In this document: positions 1 through 8,884 of the stretch, piece by piece
Layout of the letters: each line of letters opens with the position of its first letter
Position numbering within the stretch: position 1 is the stretch's first letter
NCBI RefSeq assembly: GCF_020524035.2
Contig: NZ_CP129013.1
Location: forward strand, 2,593,822-2,657,821
Reading direction: 5' to 3'
From: Bacillus carboniphilus
GTDB taxonomy: Bacteria > Bacillota > Bacilli > Bacillales > JAIVKR01
DNA: 64,000 nt
Notes under the pieces: model-generated
What the model was told of the DNA's origin: nothing
The model's input: only the letters and a program-made list of their open reading frames with translations
The model's database searches: none
Position numbers and translations under genes: made by a program

Positions 1-1
1 A

Positions 2-856
2 GGTATGGCGGTTATGGGCTTCGGTGCTGGTGCATTAATTTGTAGCCCTGTTGCAAACTACTTAATTCAAACCGTTGGCTTATCACAAACATTTTTCATC
101 CTTGGTGTCACTTACTTTATTTTAATGATTTCTGGAGCTTTATATATTGCTAGACCGGAAGAAGGCTGGAAACCAGCAGGTATGGAAGAAAAAGCAGCCA
201 AATCGAAAGTGAAAGTAAAAGAAGACTTGGCCCAACTAACAGCAAACGAAGCAATTAAAACAAAACGTTTTTGGATGCTTTGGATCATGATGTTTATTAA
301 CATCTCTTGCGGAATCATGTTAATCTCTGTTGCCTCTCCAATGGCGCAAGAAAAAGTAGGGATGACAGCCGTTGCCGCAGCAAGTATGGTTGGAATTATG
401 GGCTTCTTCAATGGTGGTGGTCGTATTGCGTGGGCGACAGCTTCTGATTATTTAGGAAGAACAAACGTATTTACCATATTCTTCGCTATCCAGCTTGTAG
501 CTTTTTTAATTTTACCGAACGTTTCAAGCCAAGCGTTGTTCATCACACTCATTTTTATTATCTTAACAATATACGGTGGCGGTTTTGCTTCTTTACCAGC
601 CTTTATCGGCGACTTATTCGGAACAAAGCAATTAGGAGCGATTCACGGTTACTTACTAACTGCATGGTCCATGGCAGGCGTATTCGGCCCCATGCTTGTA
701 TCCTATATTAAAGATACAACAAATAGTTATAATGCTACTTTCTATATCTTTGCTGTATTCATTACAATTGCCCTAATCACTTCTTTTATGATTCGCTTAG
801 ATATTAAGAAAGTAAGAGAAGAATCAAAAGGACAATTAAAGGAAAAACTAGCATAA
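2..856 (+). CDS. MFS transporter, OxlT/OFA-like, 3' part
   Basis: This is the C-terminal 280 or so residues of a major facilitator superfamily transporter; the reading frame is open to the window edge, so the N-terminal half is missing. Several hydrophobic helices are visible, and the long charged loop at about residues 50-85 is the usual central cytoplasmic loop between the two six-helix halves. The half after the loop carries NGGGRIAWATASDYLGR, a typical MFS loop motif of the oxalate/formate antiporter (OFA) branch. The substrate cannot be told from sequence. The gene ends in a clear terminator. MFS membership is secure; OFA assignment is inference from overall look. Confidence 0.8.
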   Translation, partial: GMAVMGFGAGALICSPVANYLIQTVGLSQTFFILGVTYFILMISGALYIARPEEGWKPAGMEEKAAKSKVKVKEDLAQLTANEAIKTKRFWMLWIMMFINISCGIMLISVASPMAQEKVGMTAVAAASMVGIMGFFNGGGRIAWATASDYLGRTNVFTIFFAIQLVAFLILPNVSSQALFITLIFIILTIYGGGFASLPAFIGDLFGTKQLGAIHGYLLTAWSMAGVFGPMLVSYIKDTTNSYNATFYIFAVFITIALITSFMIRLDIKKVREESKGQLKEKLA

Positions 857-863
857 CTATATG

Positions 864-900
864 AAAGCTATACTTCTCAATCAGGGGTATAGCTTTTTAT
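864..900 (+). terminator. Rho-independent terminator after the MFS gene
   Basis: A ten-base stem (AAAGCTATAC at 864-873 with GTATAGCTTT at 887-896) is followed by a T run. It lies 8 bases after the MFS stop codon. Confidence 0.85.
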
Positions 901-1006
901 TTTTGACTATTAAAATATTGTTCTCATAACATTTTCTTTTTGGACCAGCAAGAAAATTTTTGATATTGTTTAAGACTAGGGTAAGTATTAGACAGGAGCG
1001 TAAACA

Positions 1007-1660
1007 ATGAGAAAATCAGTTATTTTTGATATGGATGGGACGTTATTTCAAACAAATAAAATCTTAGAGTTATCATTAGAAGATACGTTTAACTATTTGA
1101 AATCATTAGGAAAGTGGGATGGTCACACCCCGATAGAAAAATATCGTGAAATCATGGGAGTTCCTTTACCTGAAGTTTGGGAGACGTTATTACCTAACCA
1201 CACAATGAAAATCAGAGAAGAAGTCAATCAATATTTTCTTGAAACGCTAGTGGAAAATATCCATAGAGGAAAAGGTGCATTATACCCTCATGTAGAATCC
1301 ATTTTGACCCATTTAAAAGAGAATGATTATTCGTTATTTATAGCCAGCAATGGGTTAACAACGTATTTAGAAGCAATTGTAACCCAGTATCATTTGGATC
1401 GTTGGGTCTCTGAAGTATTTAGCATCGAACAAATTCAAACCTTGAATAAATCGGATTTAGTAAAGAGGATTATAGATAAATATGACGTAAAAGCGGGAGC
1501 AGTCGTTGGCGATCGCTTGTCAGACATTAAGGCCGCTAAAGAAAATGGATTAATTTCAATAGGGTGTCGTTTCGATTTTGCAAAGGAGGAGGAGCTTTCT
1601 CAAGCTGATTTTGTGGTAAATGACCTGATGGAATTAGAAAACTTATTGATTAAGAAATAG
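1007..1660 (+). CDS. HAD-family hydrolase (phosphatase)
   Basis: A 217-residue haloacid dehalogenase superfamily hydrolase, probably a cytoplasmic phosphatase for a small metabolite. Motif I DMDGT sits at residues 8-12 (Asp nucleophile and acid/base), the motif II Ser/Thr region is at 'FIASNG', and motif III/IV is at 'GAVVGDRLSDIKAAKENG' (Lys and Mg-binding Asp). The helical insert after motif I is the C1 cap of subfamily IA (phosphoglycolate phosphatase/PgmB-like). The ATG has a GGAG ribosome site about 9 bases upstream. It stands alone, with no partner gene. Substrate unknown. Confidence 0.85.
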   Translation: MRKSVIFDMDGTLFQTNKILELSLEDTFNYLKSLGKWDGHTPIEKYREIMGVPLPEVWETLLPNHTMKIREEVNQYFLETLVENIHRGKGALYPHVESILTHLKENDYSLFIASNGLTTYLEAIVTQYHLDRWVSEVFSIEQIQTLNKSDLVKRIIDKYDVKAGAVVGDRLSDIKAAKENGLISIGCRFDFAKEEELSQADFVVNDLMELENLLIKK

Positions 1661-1780
1661 ACCACCTAAATATCTTTCTAAAAGGAAAATTAGACGGTCC
1701 CTTTCAACCCTAAATCGCTCTCTATTCCCTTTTGGTAAAGTGCGAATTAGGTTCCTTATAAGGGGTGAAACATAAACCTT

Positions 1781-2506
1781 TTACAACACACTTACGTAAA
1801 GATTTAGGGAATCTTCAACTTCACTGGCAATAAGGCGAATAAAGTCGTCGTAATGATGAGTAATATGTGACTCATCTAAAGCTTCATAGTAAGCTAAGCA
1901 ATTTTCCACCTTAATAATAATAGGCGGATAGCCATTTTTCATTAATTCTAAGTTGAGCAAAAGTCGTGCGGTTCGACCGTTACCGTCTATAAATGGGTGA
2001 ATACCTACAAAAATAGCATGAAGCATAGCCCCTCGTTCTATAGGGTGGAGACTTTGTGATTCTTTATGATACCACCACAACATTTCCTCCATTTTTTCTT
2101 GAATGATTATAGGAGGTGGAGGAGTATGCTTGGCTCCAGCAATGAAAACTTGTTGGTCACGATAAATACCTGCATAGTCATCATCAATTCCTTTTAGTAC
2201 AAGCCGATGAAGGTTTTTTATTTGCCACTCAGAGAACACTTCTTTCTTCTGAACAATCTCTTCTACATAAAGAATCGCATCACGATGATTAATCACTTCT
2301 AAGTGCTCTCTCATCGTTTTTCCTCCAACCGTAATCCCTTCTAAAACTACCTTCGTTTCATTGAGTGTTAAAGTATTGCCTTCAATTGCATTTGAATGAT
2401 ATGTCCATTCTAATAACATTTTCTCTCGTAAGCTTTTTAACGTGTATTTTTCTAGAGGTCTACTTTCATCTAGCTGTATTTTCATTTCTTCTATCTTTTC
2501 AAACAT
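1781..2506 (-). CDS. Fic-domain protein (class II, AMPylator-type)
   Basis: A 241-residue Fic protein. The catalytic motif HPFIDGNGRTAR is complete (His catalytic, Asp/Gly/Asn phosphate binding, Arg), so nucleotidyl transfer, normally AMP to a hydroxyl side chain, is expected. An N-terminal SNAIEGN matches the [ST]xxxE[GN] inhibitory helix, whose Glu blocks ATP binding; because it precedes the Fic core the protein belongs to class II. There is no separate antitoxin gene, in keeping with self-inhibition. The gene is monocistronic. Target protein unknown; a toxin role is possible but not shown. Confidence 0.88.
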   Translation of the reverse strand: MFEKIEEMKIQLDESRPLEKYTLKSLREKMLLEWTYHSNAIEGNTLTLNETKVVLEGITVGGKTMREHLEVINHRDAILYVEEIVQKKEVFSEWQIKNLHRLVLKGIDDDYAGIYRDQQVFIAGAKHTPPPPIIIQEKMEEMLWWYHKESQSLHPIERGAMLHAIFVGIHPFIDGNGRTARLLLNLELMKNGYPPIIIKVENCLAYYEALDESHITHHYDDFIRLIASEVEDSLNLYVSVL

Positions 2507-2664
2507 GGTTATTTTTCGCCCCCTTACGATCCACCATATTTAAACTAATTATAATATATATTCCAGAGTAATCAAAGTTGCACTACCAACAGGTAAACCA
2601 TTATGAAAAAGAATCAGGCCTTTTGATCAATAAATTATGACCAACAGCCTGTATAAAATTCATT

Positions 2665-4374
2665 TTATGAAAACAGAACACCTTTCTCAATTTGCTTCAG
2701 TTGATAAAAATGGCCTTGAGCCTCCATCAGCTCTTCATAACTACCCTTCTCAACAATTCCGCCTTCTTCCATCACGACAATTTGATCCATCTTTTCTAGT
2801 CCGGTTAGGCGATGACTGACTAATACAAGCGTATCGTTTTTCGCATACTCAAACAAATGATCGTACATATGCTTTTCGGTTATGGCATCTATTGAGGAAG
2901 TTGGTTCGTCTAAAAACCAAGTATGGGATTTCTTCAAAAAAGCTCTTGCGATGGCTAACCGTTGTTTTTCTCCACCAGATAAGTTTTCACCCTTTTCTAA
3001 CACCTGACTGTCTAGAGAAAAATGACCCAGCTTGACTATACGTAATGCTTCGGTAAGTTCTTCATCTGATAGGTTGTCTTTTGCTATTTGTAAATTATCA
3101 CGAACCGTTCCATAAAAGAAATGGTTTTTTTGCAGTACTACGTTAATTTCTTTCCAAAAAGAAGCCTCTTCAAGCTGCTCAGAAGGAATTCCATTAAACT
3201 CAAGCTGTCCACTTGAAGGAAGACTAAGCTTCATTAAAAGCTGTAGCAACGTCGATTTCCCAGAACCACTTGGACCGACAATCGCTGTTTTAGAGCCTGC
3301 CAGAAGGTCGAGATTGATTCCTTTCAAAATGCTTTTTTTCTGACCTGGAAACTGATACTCCACATTGTTGATTGATATGGCTATAGCTTGATTTTGAGTA
3401 TCGAGCTTTTGAGTCGGTTTTTGTTCTTCATTTGGAATGGAAGTTAGCCTTTCTGCGGCAAATTTACTCTCTTCATAATAAACCGGAATGAGCGCCATAG
3501 GTGTGGCATTTTCAAACACCGTTAACGAGAGCATAACCATCATCGCAAGAAATATTCCATCTAACTGGTCCGTGCTTACTAAATAAACAGATACGGCTAA
3601 AACTACCCACGTTACGATAAATGAGATCATCGCATTCACCGATTGATTAAAGGCTAACTGTATTCCTTGTTTTTCTTGCTGTTTAACATAATCATGGGCA
3701 TGACCCATTAATTTTTGTTGCTTTTCTTCAATTTTCTGGTGAATCTTCAAATCTCTGAAACCATAAAACCATTCTGTCACCTCTGTTGAGAATAAACCCC
3801 GGTTCTGGCGAGCATGCTGACTCACTTTTGTTTGATTAACGGCTAAAATACCCGGAGCAATAAAACTTGTCATGATTAAACCTACTAGTAAAATGAGGGC
3901 TACATAAATCGAATAAAAACTTGTAAATAGGATCGTTGCGATAAAAATAAAAATGGCTAAAATAGGAGGATAAACCACTCTTAAAAAAAAGTTTTGTAAG
4001 CTTTCGACATCCCCTACGACTCGGGCTAACAAATCGCCACTTCGATACGTTTGAAAAATACGCGGGGCAATCGGTTCGAGTTTCTCATAAAAGGCCACCC
4101 GTAAATTACTCAACATCGTAAACGTCGCTCGATGAGAAAATAACCGTTCACCGTAACGACTAACGGCCCTTAGTACACCAAAGAGTTTAATCGAAGCAAT
4201 TAACACCATTAAAGCATATAAAGGAACTTCTAAAGCCGCTTTTGAAAGCATATAACCACTCGCTGAGAAAAGCCCAACTGCAGAGATTCCTGCTAAAAAA
4301 CCAAGAAAAACCGAAAGCCAAATATCTTTTTTTTCGATAAATAGAAGCTTTACAATAGGCATTAATGCTTTCAT
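2665..4374 (-). CDS. cydC: Thiol reductant ABC exporter subunit CydC
   Basis: Half-transporter of the heterodimeric CydDC exporter, which moves cysteine/glutathione-type thiols across the membrane and is needed for cytochrome bd assembly. Residues 1 to about 300 hold six membrane helices. The nucleotide-binding domain has Walker A GPSGSGKST, signature LSGGEKQR and Walker B 'TWFLDEPTSS', and an H-loop 'LVSHR'. Length (569 aa) is normal. Its ATG overlaps the cydD stop by four bases, so translation is coupled. No cydAB genes lie next door, unlike B. subtilis, where cydABCD is one operon. Naming follows the TIGR convention; B. subtilis names are swapped. Confidence 0.9.
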   Translation of the reverse strand: MKALMPIVKLLFIEKKDIWLSVFLGFLAGISAVGLFSASGYMLSKAALEVPLYALMVLIASIKLFGVLRAVSRYGERLFSHRATFTMLSNLRVAFYEKLEPIAPRIFQTYRSGDLLARVVGDVESLQNFFLRVVYPPILAIFIFIATILFTSFYSIYVALILLVGLIMTSFIAPGILAVNQTKVSQHARQNRGLFSTEVTEWFYGFRDLKIHQKIEEKQQKLMGHAHDYVKQQEKQGIQLAFNQSVNAMISFIVTWVVLAVSVYLVSTDQLDGIFLAMMVMLSLTVFENATPMALIPVYYEESKFAAERLTSIPNEEQKPTQKLDTQNQAIAISINNVEYQFPGQKKSILKGINLDLLAGSKTAIVGPSGSGKSTLLQLLMKLSLPSSGQLEFNGIPSEQLEEASFWKEINVVLQKNHFFYGTVRDNLQIAKDNLSDEELTEALRIVKLGHFSLDSQVLEKGENLSGGEKQRLAIARAFLKKSHTWFLDEPTSSIDAITEKHMYDHLFEYAKNDTLVLVSHRLTGLEKMDQIVVMEEGGIVEKGSYEELMEAQGHFYQLKQIEKGVLFS

Positions 4375-6101
4375 TGCTCCATCACTCCTTGCTGAATTCG
4401 CACCATTTCTTGATAGTCCTTGACCTTCTCAAGAAGCTCATCATGATCTCCCGTTGCGATTAACGTCCCTTCTTTTAAGAAGACAATTTTGTCTGCGTCT
4501 TTAATCGTATGCAAGCGGTGAGCCACTGTAATAACGGTAGACTTTTCAGATAGCTCTTTAATTGACTCTTGAAGGATACGCTCCGTTCGTAAGTCTAGCC
4601 CCACCGTTGGTTCATCAAACAAAATAATCGATGGCTTCTTTAAAAAGGCACGCGCCAAGGCCACTCGCTGCTTCTCTCCACCAGAAAGGGCTTGACCTCC
4701 CTCACCGATTTGCGTATCAAGACCATCTTCTAATGATTCAATAAGATCCGTTAGTCCTGACTGTTGAGCTGCTACTCTAATATCTTCACTTGATGAGTTT
4801 GGCCTACCAATAGCAATATTCTCTGCAAGAGAGCCCGAAAAAAGAAAGGGTTCTTGAGAAATATAACTAATTTGTTCAAACCAATCTTGTTCTTTATAGG
4901 AATACAAAGAATTCCCTGCAACTTCAAGCCTACCATGATGCGGCTCAATGAGACCCGCGATCATATGAAGAAGCGTCGACTTCCCTGAACCACTTGGTCC
5001 AACGATCGCCACTGTTTCATATGGGGAAAAATGAAGATTTATTTTCCTTAACGTAAAGCCCTCTTCACCATAAGAGAACTCAGCCTCATGTATATCGATT
5101 GTTGGTGGTTCTTTTTGTTGAGGCAGCTTTTCCTCTCCCCACGCAACAGATTGAACAGATTTATTTAACTCTTCCATAATCTTTTTTGAAGCACCTAAAC
5201 TTTGTCTTCCTGTATGAAAAGCACTTCCTAAATCCTTAAGCGAGACGTAAAACTCAGGCGCAAGAATCAAAATAAAAAAGGCAGTAAAAAAAGAAATACT
5301 ATCAAAAACGACGAGCCTAAGTCCAAGCTCAAGGGCAATAATACCGATACTTAACATCGAGATAAATTCTAGCGTTAACGAAGATAAAAACGCTGTTTTC
5401 AACACTTCCATCGTTTGATCACGAAAATCATTACTTTGCTTTTTTAATCTTTGTTTATGCTGATGAGACCGGCCATATAATTTTAAAGTAACAAGTCCTT
5501 GTAATTGATCTAAAAATCTTCCGGAAAAGGCGGTAAGTTGGTTAACCTGTTCTTCAGATTTCTCTTTTGTTTTCATTCCAATTAGCGCCATAAATAGAGG
5601 AATAAATGGTGCTGTTACAAGCATAATAAGCCCTGATGGAACATGAGCAAAAAACACCGCTACAACGACTATTAGTGATACCATCATCGTTTGATTGACT
5701 TGTGGAATATAACGACTAAAGTAAGAATCAACTTCATCGACAGCATCCAACATGACGCCGACCTTTTCACCAGACTGACCTTGAATAAAGGTTTGCAAAG
5801 GGCTGTTTGCATACTGGTGTACAAGCTTTTCTCTAAGGTCTATTTTCACCTTCGTTGCCATTTTGACACCCACTCTTCCACTAACGAAGGTAAGCAAAGC
5901 CCTTGCTACAAATAAACCTAATAAAATCCATAATTGCAAGGAAACATCTACAATGGTTTTCCCTTTTAAAAATACTGCATCTACAATAGAGACAATATAA
6001 TACGCTTGTCCGACAACAACTAAACCTGTCATAATAGCCATGATTGTTAATAGAAATTTCGTCCCTCTATATTGTTTGGCGATTGCTTTTAACTCATCCA
6101 T
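4371..6101 (-). CDS. cydD: Thiol reductant ABC exporter subunit CydD
   Basis: First gene of the cydDC pair (576 aa). It has an N-terminal six-helix ABC transporter membrane domain, then a nucleotide-binding domain with Walker A GPSGSGKST, signature ALSGGEKQR, Walker B 'IILFDEPTVGLD' and the H-loop 'TVAHRLHT'. Both ATP sites of the heterodimer therefore look complete. A start at 6101 gives the usual N-terminus. Together with CydC it should export thiols to the outer face of the membrane and support respiratory oxidase maturation. Regulation is not evident in the short upstream region. Confidence 0.9.
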   Translation of the reverse strand: MDELKAIAKQYRGTKFLLTIMAIMTGLVVVGQAYYIVSIVDAVFLKGKTIVDVSLQLWILLGLFVARALLTFVSGRVGVKMATKVKIDLREKLVHQYANSPLQTFIQGQSGEKVGVMLDAVDEVDSYFSRYIPQVNQTMMVSLIVVVAVFFAHVPSGLIMLVTAPFIPLFMALIGMKTKEKSEEQVNQLTAFSGRFLDQLQGLVTLKLYGRSHQHKQRLKKQSNDFRDQTMEVLKTAFLSSLTLEFISMLSIGIIALELGLRLVVFDSISFFTAFFILILAPEFYVSLKDLGSAFHTGRQSLGASKKIMEELNKSVQSVAWGEEKLPQQKEPPTIDIHEAEFSYGEEGFTLRKINLHFSPYETVAIVGPSGSGKSTLLHMIAGLIEPHHGRLEVAGNSLYSYKEQDWFEQISYISQEPFLFSGSLAENIAIGRPNSSSEDIRVAAQQSGLTDLIESLEDGLDTQIGEGGQALSGGEKQRVALARAFLKKPSIILFDEPTVGLDLRTERILQESIKELSEKSTVITVAHRLHTIKDADKIVFLKEGTLIATGDHDELLEKVKDYQEMVRIQQGVMEQ

Positions 6102-6317
6102 CGTTTGCTAACTCCCTATATATTTAGTGACATATTTCACATAGTTGTACATTATTATATTCTATATTGTCATCAAATGATTAACATGAAAATGACGTTT
6201 CTATGAAATCACCACGAATCAATTGGTTGTGCTGTTAGTATACAAATAAAACAGAAGAAAAAGCAAAAATGAAAGTTATGGTAAGATTACTTTATGAGAG
6301 AGGAGAGTGGAAGGTTC

Positions 6318-6515
6318 ATGAAAAAACTCGACATTTTTGATGGTCTAATTTTGCTATTTTTTGTTTATTACTTTTTCGCAAGAGTGGATTATGCGAACAT
6401 TACGACCTTTAACATTCTCATTTTTATTTTAGGGCTCGTATGGTTTACAACCGTTGCAGTCACCTATTATTTGCGTAAAAAAGGAAAAATAACAAATCCA
6501 AAGAAGCCTGATTAA
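6318..6515 (+). CDS. Small two-helix membrane protein, unknown
   Basis: A 65-residue protein with two predicted membrane helices and a basic C-terminal tail. I place the start at 6318 because AGGAGAG lies about 10 bases upstream; an in-frame ATG at 6294 has no ribosome site. I do not recognise the family. It is divergent from cydDC and followed by its own hairpin. Confidence 0.6.
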   Translation: MKKLDIFDGLILLFFVYYFFARVDYANITTFNILIFILGLVWFTTVAVTYYLRKKGKITNPKKPD

Positions 6516-6522
6516 TTACATG

Positions 6523-6560
6523 ATAACCAAGCAACCTTTCAGATTTGCTTGGTTATTATT
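6523..6560 (+). terminator. Hairpin after small membrane protein gene
   Basis: A perfect 12-base stem (ATAACCAAGCAA at 6523-6534 with TTGCTTGGTTAT at 6545-6556) starts 7 bases after the stop codon. The T tail is weak. Confidence 0.65.
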
Positions 6561-6732
6561 CGTTTACATACTATATATGTCTTTTGTTAATAAGATCGTT
6601 AAGATCCATGATGTATGTAGAATGAGGACAAACAAGATTGACATCAAGGTAGATTCCACAAGGGTACTTATTATGAGAATGGCGATTAGAAGACATCACA
6701 ATCAATTAAGAAAAACCAGGTGTGATTAAAAA

Positions 6733-6969
6733 TCACACCTGGTCCTTTTTGGTGCTCAGAATATCCTCAATCCTGTATTCCTTCCCATGAATACCTTTAT
6801 AGTATTCAGGATACATGTCTTCTCCACATTTTTCACAGGAGAACATAGGGGGGACGGCTGGATCACCTCCATCCATTAAATCAAAATCTCTTACCACTTG
6901 TTGTGGAATCTCTTCTTTTTCATGACACACTAAACAAACAAAGTTGATGCTCTGTTTTGATTGGGCCAT
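6733..6969 (-). CDS. Small CxxC protein of the IS91-like element
   Basis: A 78-residue protein starting MAQSKQ, with CLVC near the N-terminus and CEKC in the middle, which looks like a four-Cys zinc site. It overlaps the end of the transposase frame and is the last gene of the element. The same protein is encoded in the second copy at 26000-26236. Function unknown; an accessory role in transposition, or a hitch-hiking regulator, is speculative. Confidence 0.55.
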   Translation of the reverse strand: MAQSKQSINFVCLVCHEKEEIPQQVVRDFDLMDGGDPAVPPMFSCEKCGEDMYPEYYKGIHGKEYRIEDILSTKKDQV

Positions 6970-8209
6970 TTTTTTTTTTTTTTCTTGCCTTTTTTCGGTG
7001 TTTCGATACTGGTGAAATGATGAATCACCCTTTCTAAATAGGCTCTTGTCGTGGTACACAAGGCCACCTTGATTTCTAGTCTACCATTTTCAAGACAGAC
7101 TTCTCCCTTGTATTCATAGTAACACTGGCATTTTTCACAAATAAGAGGGTCTCTCTTACCACTTGATACGATTCGTTCCCTCCATGTCTGACGGCGCATT
7201 GTTTTCTTTGCTTTCACTATCCAGCGTTTCGCTTTCTGTTGCCATTGACATAAGACTTTTTACTCAAGCCCTTGCATCTCCTTGAATACATCCCATAATG
7301 ACGAATCGTCTTAAACTGTTCATCTGGGATATGACGAATAAGCCTAGAGATAAATTCCTCTACACTGATCGTTTCTCTCTTTTCTTTTCCGTCTGTCTTA
7401 TCATGATACGTAAAGGTTACCTTTTGTCCGTCATATGCCTCGATCCGATTCAGTCCTATCGCAGGTCGACGAATATAACGGCCAATATAGCGAAGTTGTT
7501 CTTTTACATTCCCTTCCTGTTTTGGCGCATGCACATAGAAGCCCTTCCCATTATTGTGAAACGCCTGTTGTAATCGAGGTTGTATTCTCTTCTTTTCTTT
7601 TTCTGACACACCTCTGCGTATGAACTTTAACACCACGGTCTGCCACTGCTTTCTTAACATTTCAAATGGCAGATAATCGTACGTTTCCATTCCCCCTTTT
7701 TCGTAAGACCTCCCATCGTCACTAGCATATGTACATGGGGATTGAAATTCACTCTGGATCCGAAAGTATGTAAGCCTGATATGATTCCAGGGGTCACTTT
7801 CGCTTTCTTTTTGAAAAAATCCATGATTAATCGACGCCTCGTCCATCAAATCTTTTAACAGATGGCGATGAAGCAAAAACACATCACGCAGTCCTTCATC
7901 AATTGTAAAGATGACATGACGATGATTCACCTGTAAGACCTCTTCTGTTAGTAGTCGACTCCATTCTTCGCTTTCTCCTACTGAACAAGTGGTACAAAAT
8001 CGCCCCTTACAACGATACGGAACCTTCCTGACATCATGGCAACCTTCACAAACAAATAGCTTAAATCCATTTTTGGGATTCCCACACCCTCTGAATTTCT
8101 CTATTTCCTTTCTTACTATTGGACGGATTTTAGCTCCATGTTTCTTTTGAAAGTGATCCCAATGGTTATGTTTATCAAAGAAAATTTGTTTTAATATATT
8201 ATTCTCCAT
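6930..8209 (-). pseudogene. IS91-family (Y2/HUH) transposase, broken, copy 1
   Basis: The N-terminal zinc domain is clear (CEGCHDV, CKGRFCTTC). Compared with copy 2, this copy has one extra base near 7843 and one missing base near 7681. The stretch between them is read in the wrong frame: the HUH motif region, NPHVHML in copy 2, is replaced by unrelated residues although the frame stays open for 330 residues. A further minus-one change at an A5 run near 7260, shared by both copies, separates the last 95 residues (WRERIVSSGKRDPLICEKC, a second zinc site). Loss of the HUH histidines should abolish activity. Confidence 0.75.
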
Positions 8210-8281
8210 GACATCAAAATACCACAGTTTCTAAGACTGTGGTAGACCCGAAATTATATACTTTCTTATCTTTTAAGAAAA

Positions 8282-8397
8282 GCGCAAGCGCCTTGCTCAG
8301 CCACGACAAGCATAAGGCGCGGAGAAAAGAAAGATGTTCTTTATCTTTTGTTCTACGTGACTTATGACCTCGAGTGGTTAGGCGCTGGAGCTAGACA
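8282..8397. repeat. Dispersed structured repeat, divergent copy (R1)
   Basis: Begins GCGCAAGCGCC and ends GGCGCTGGAGCTAGACA like the other three copies, but the middle differs. Inside, GCGCCTT (8287-8293) can pair with AAGGCGC (8314-8320). The unit is preceded by TTCTTATCTTTTAAGAAA, the flank shared by all copies. Strand is arbitrary. Confidence 0.65.
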
Positions 8398-8456
8398 GCA
8401 ATGTTAGCACCTTCTTATAAAGGACAAAGTTTATACATTCTTATCTTTTAAGAAAA

Positions 8457-8782
8457 GCGCAAGCGCCCGTCTAGCGACGCAGGTGCAAAGGAACGTCAAC
8501 TAAGTACAGTCACGTCCTGTGACTAACGTTGACGCTAGCCCGTCCTGGGCATCGCCGCATGAGATAAAGGAAACACGAAAAGCCGGAAAGCGGAGGATCT
8601 ACTAACTACTGCCACGTCGCGCGAGCAAACGTAGATCCACCTCCCTCCTGGAGGCGTCTCCGTTGACTTATCGTAGAGACATGGAACATCAACTAAAGAC
8701 GCCCACGTCCTGTGGGCAACGTTGTTGCTAGCACTTCCTGTGCATCGAAAGCGCTACCCGTCGCTGGGCGCTGGAGCTAGAC
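8457..8782. repeat. Dispersed structured repeat, long copy with three hairpin inserts (R2)
   Basis: Same conserved blocks as the copies at 27.5-27.9 kb: left GCGCAAGCGCCCGTCTAGCG, then CCGCATGAGATAAAGGAAAC, GTTGACTTATCGTAGAGA, and right CGCTGGGCGCTGGAGCTAG. The three slots between blocks hold inserts of about 60 bases. Each insert has nested inverted repeats such as GCCCAC-GTCCT-GTGGGC (8701-8717) inside AACATCAAC...GTTGTT. The short copies have only 9-22 bases in these slots. No coding potential seen. Confidence 0.7.
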
Positions 8783-8884
8783 AATAATAAAAACACCATC
8801 CGAATAAGGACAGATTTTTATACTTTATTACTCTGCAAAATAGGGCGATTTGCTTTCTTCGATCAGGAGCTTTTCCTTTATTCA

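Larger units (their letters stand above)
6708..8255 (-). mobile_element. IS91-like element, copy 1
   Basis: About 1.55 kb almost identical to 25975-27524. The left limit is where the two copies start to agree (AAGAAAAACCAGG); just inside is a 13-base-stem hairpin (ACCAGGTGTGATT with its complement), as expected near the rolling-circle origin end of IS91 elements. The right end has the hairpin ACCACAGT...ACTGTGGT at 8221-8243, just upstream of the transposase start. No target duplication or terminal inverted repeat is seen, in keeping with the family. The right limit is approximate, because agreement runs on into an adjacent dispersed repeat. Confidence 0.75.

Noticed and set aside
6520-6729. 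69-codon frame after the small membrane protein gene
   Set aside because: It starts inside a terminator hairpin and runs into the IS91-like end; composition looks random.
7250-7270. Programmed -1 frameshift in the IS91-like transposase (A5 run shared by both copies)
   Set aside because: The site is T-AAA-AAG, not a good slippery heptamer, there is no clear stimulatory stem, and the family is normally one continuous frame. A shared ancestral change is simpler.
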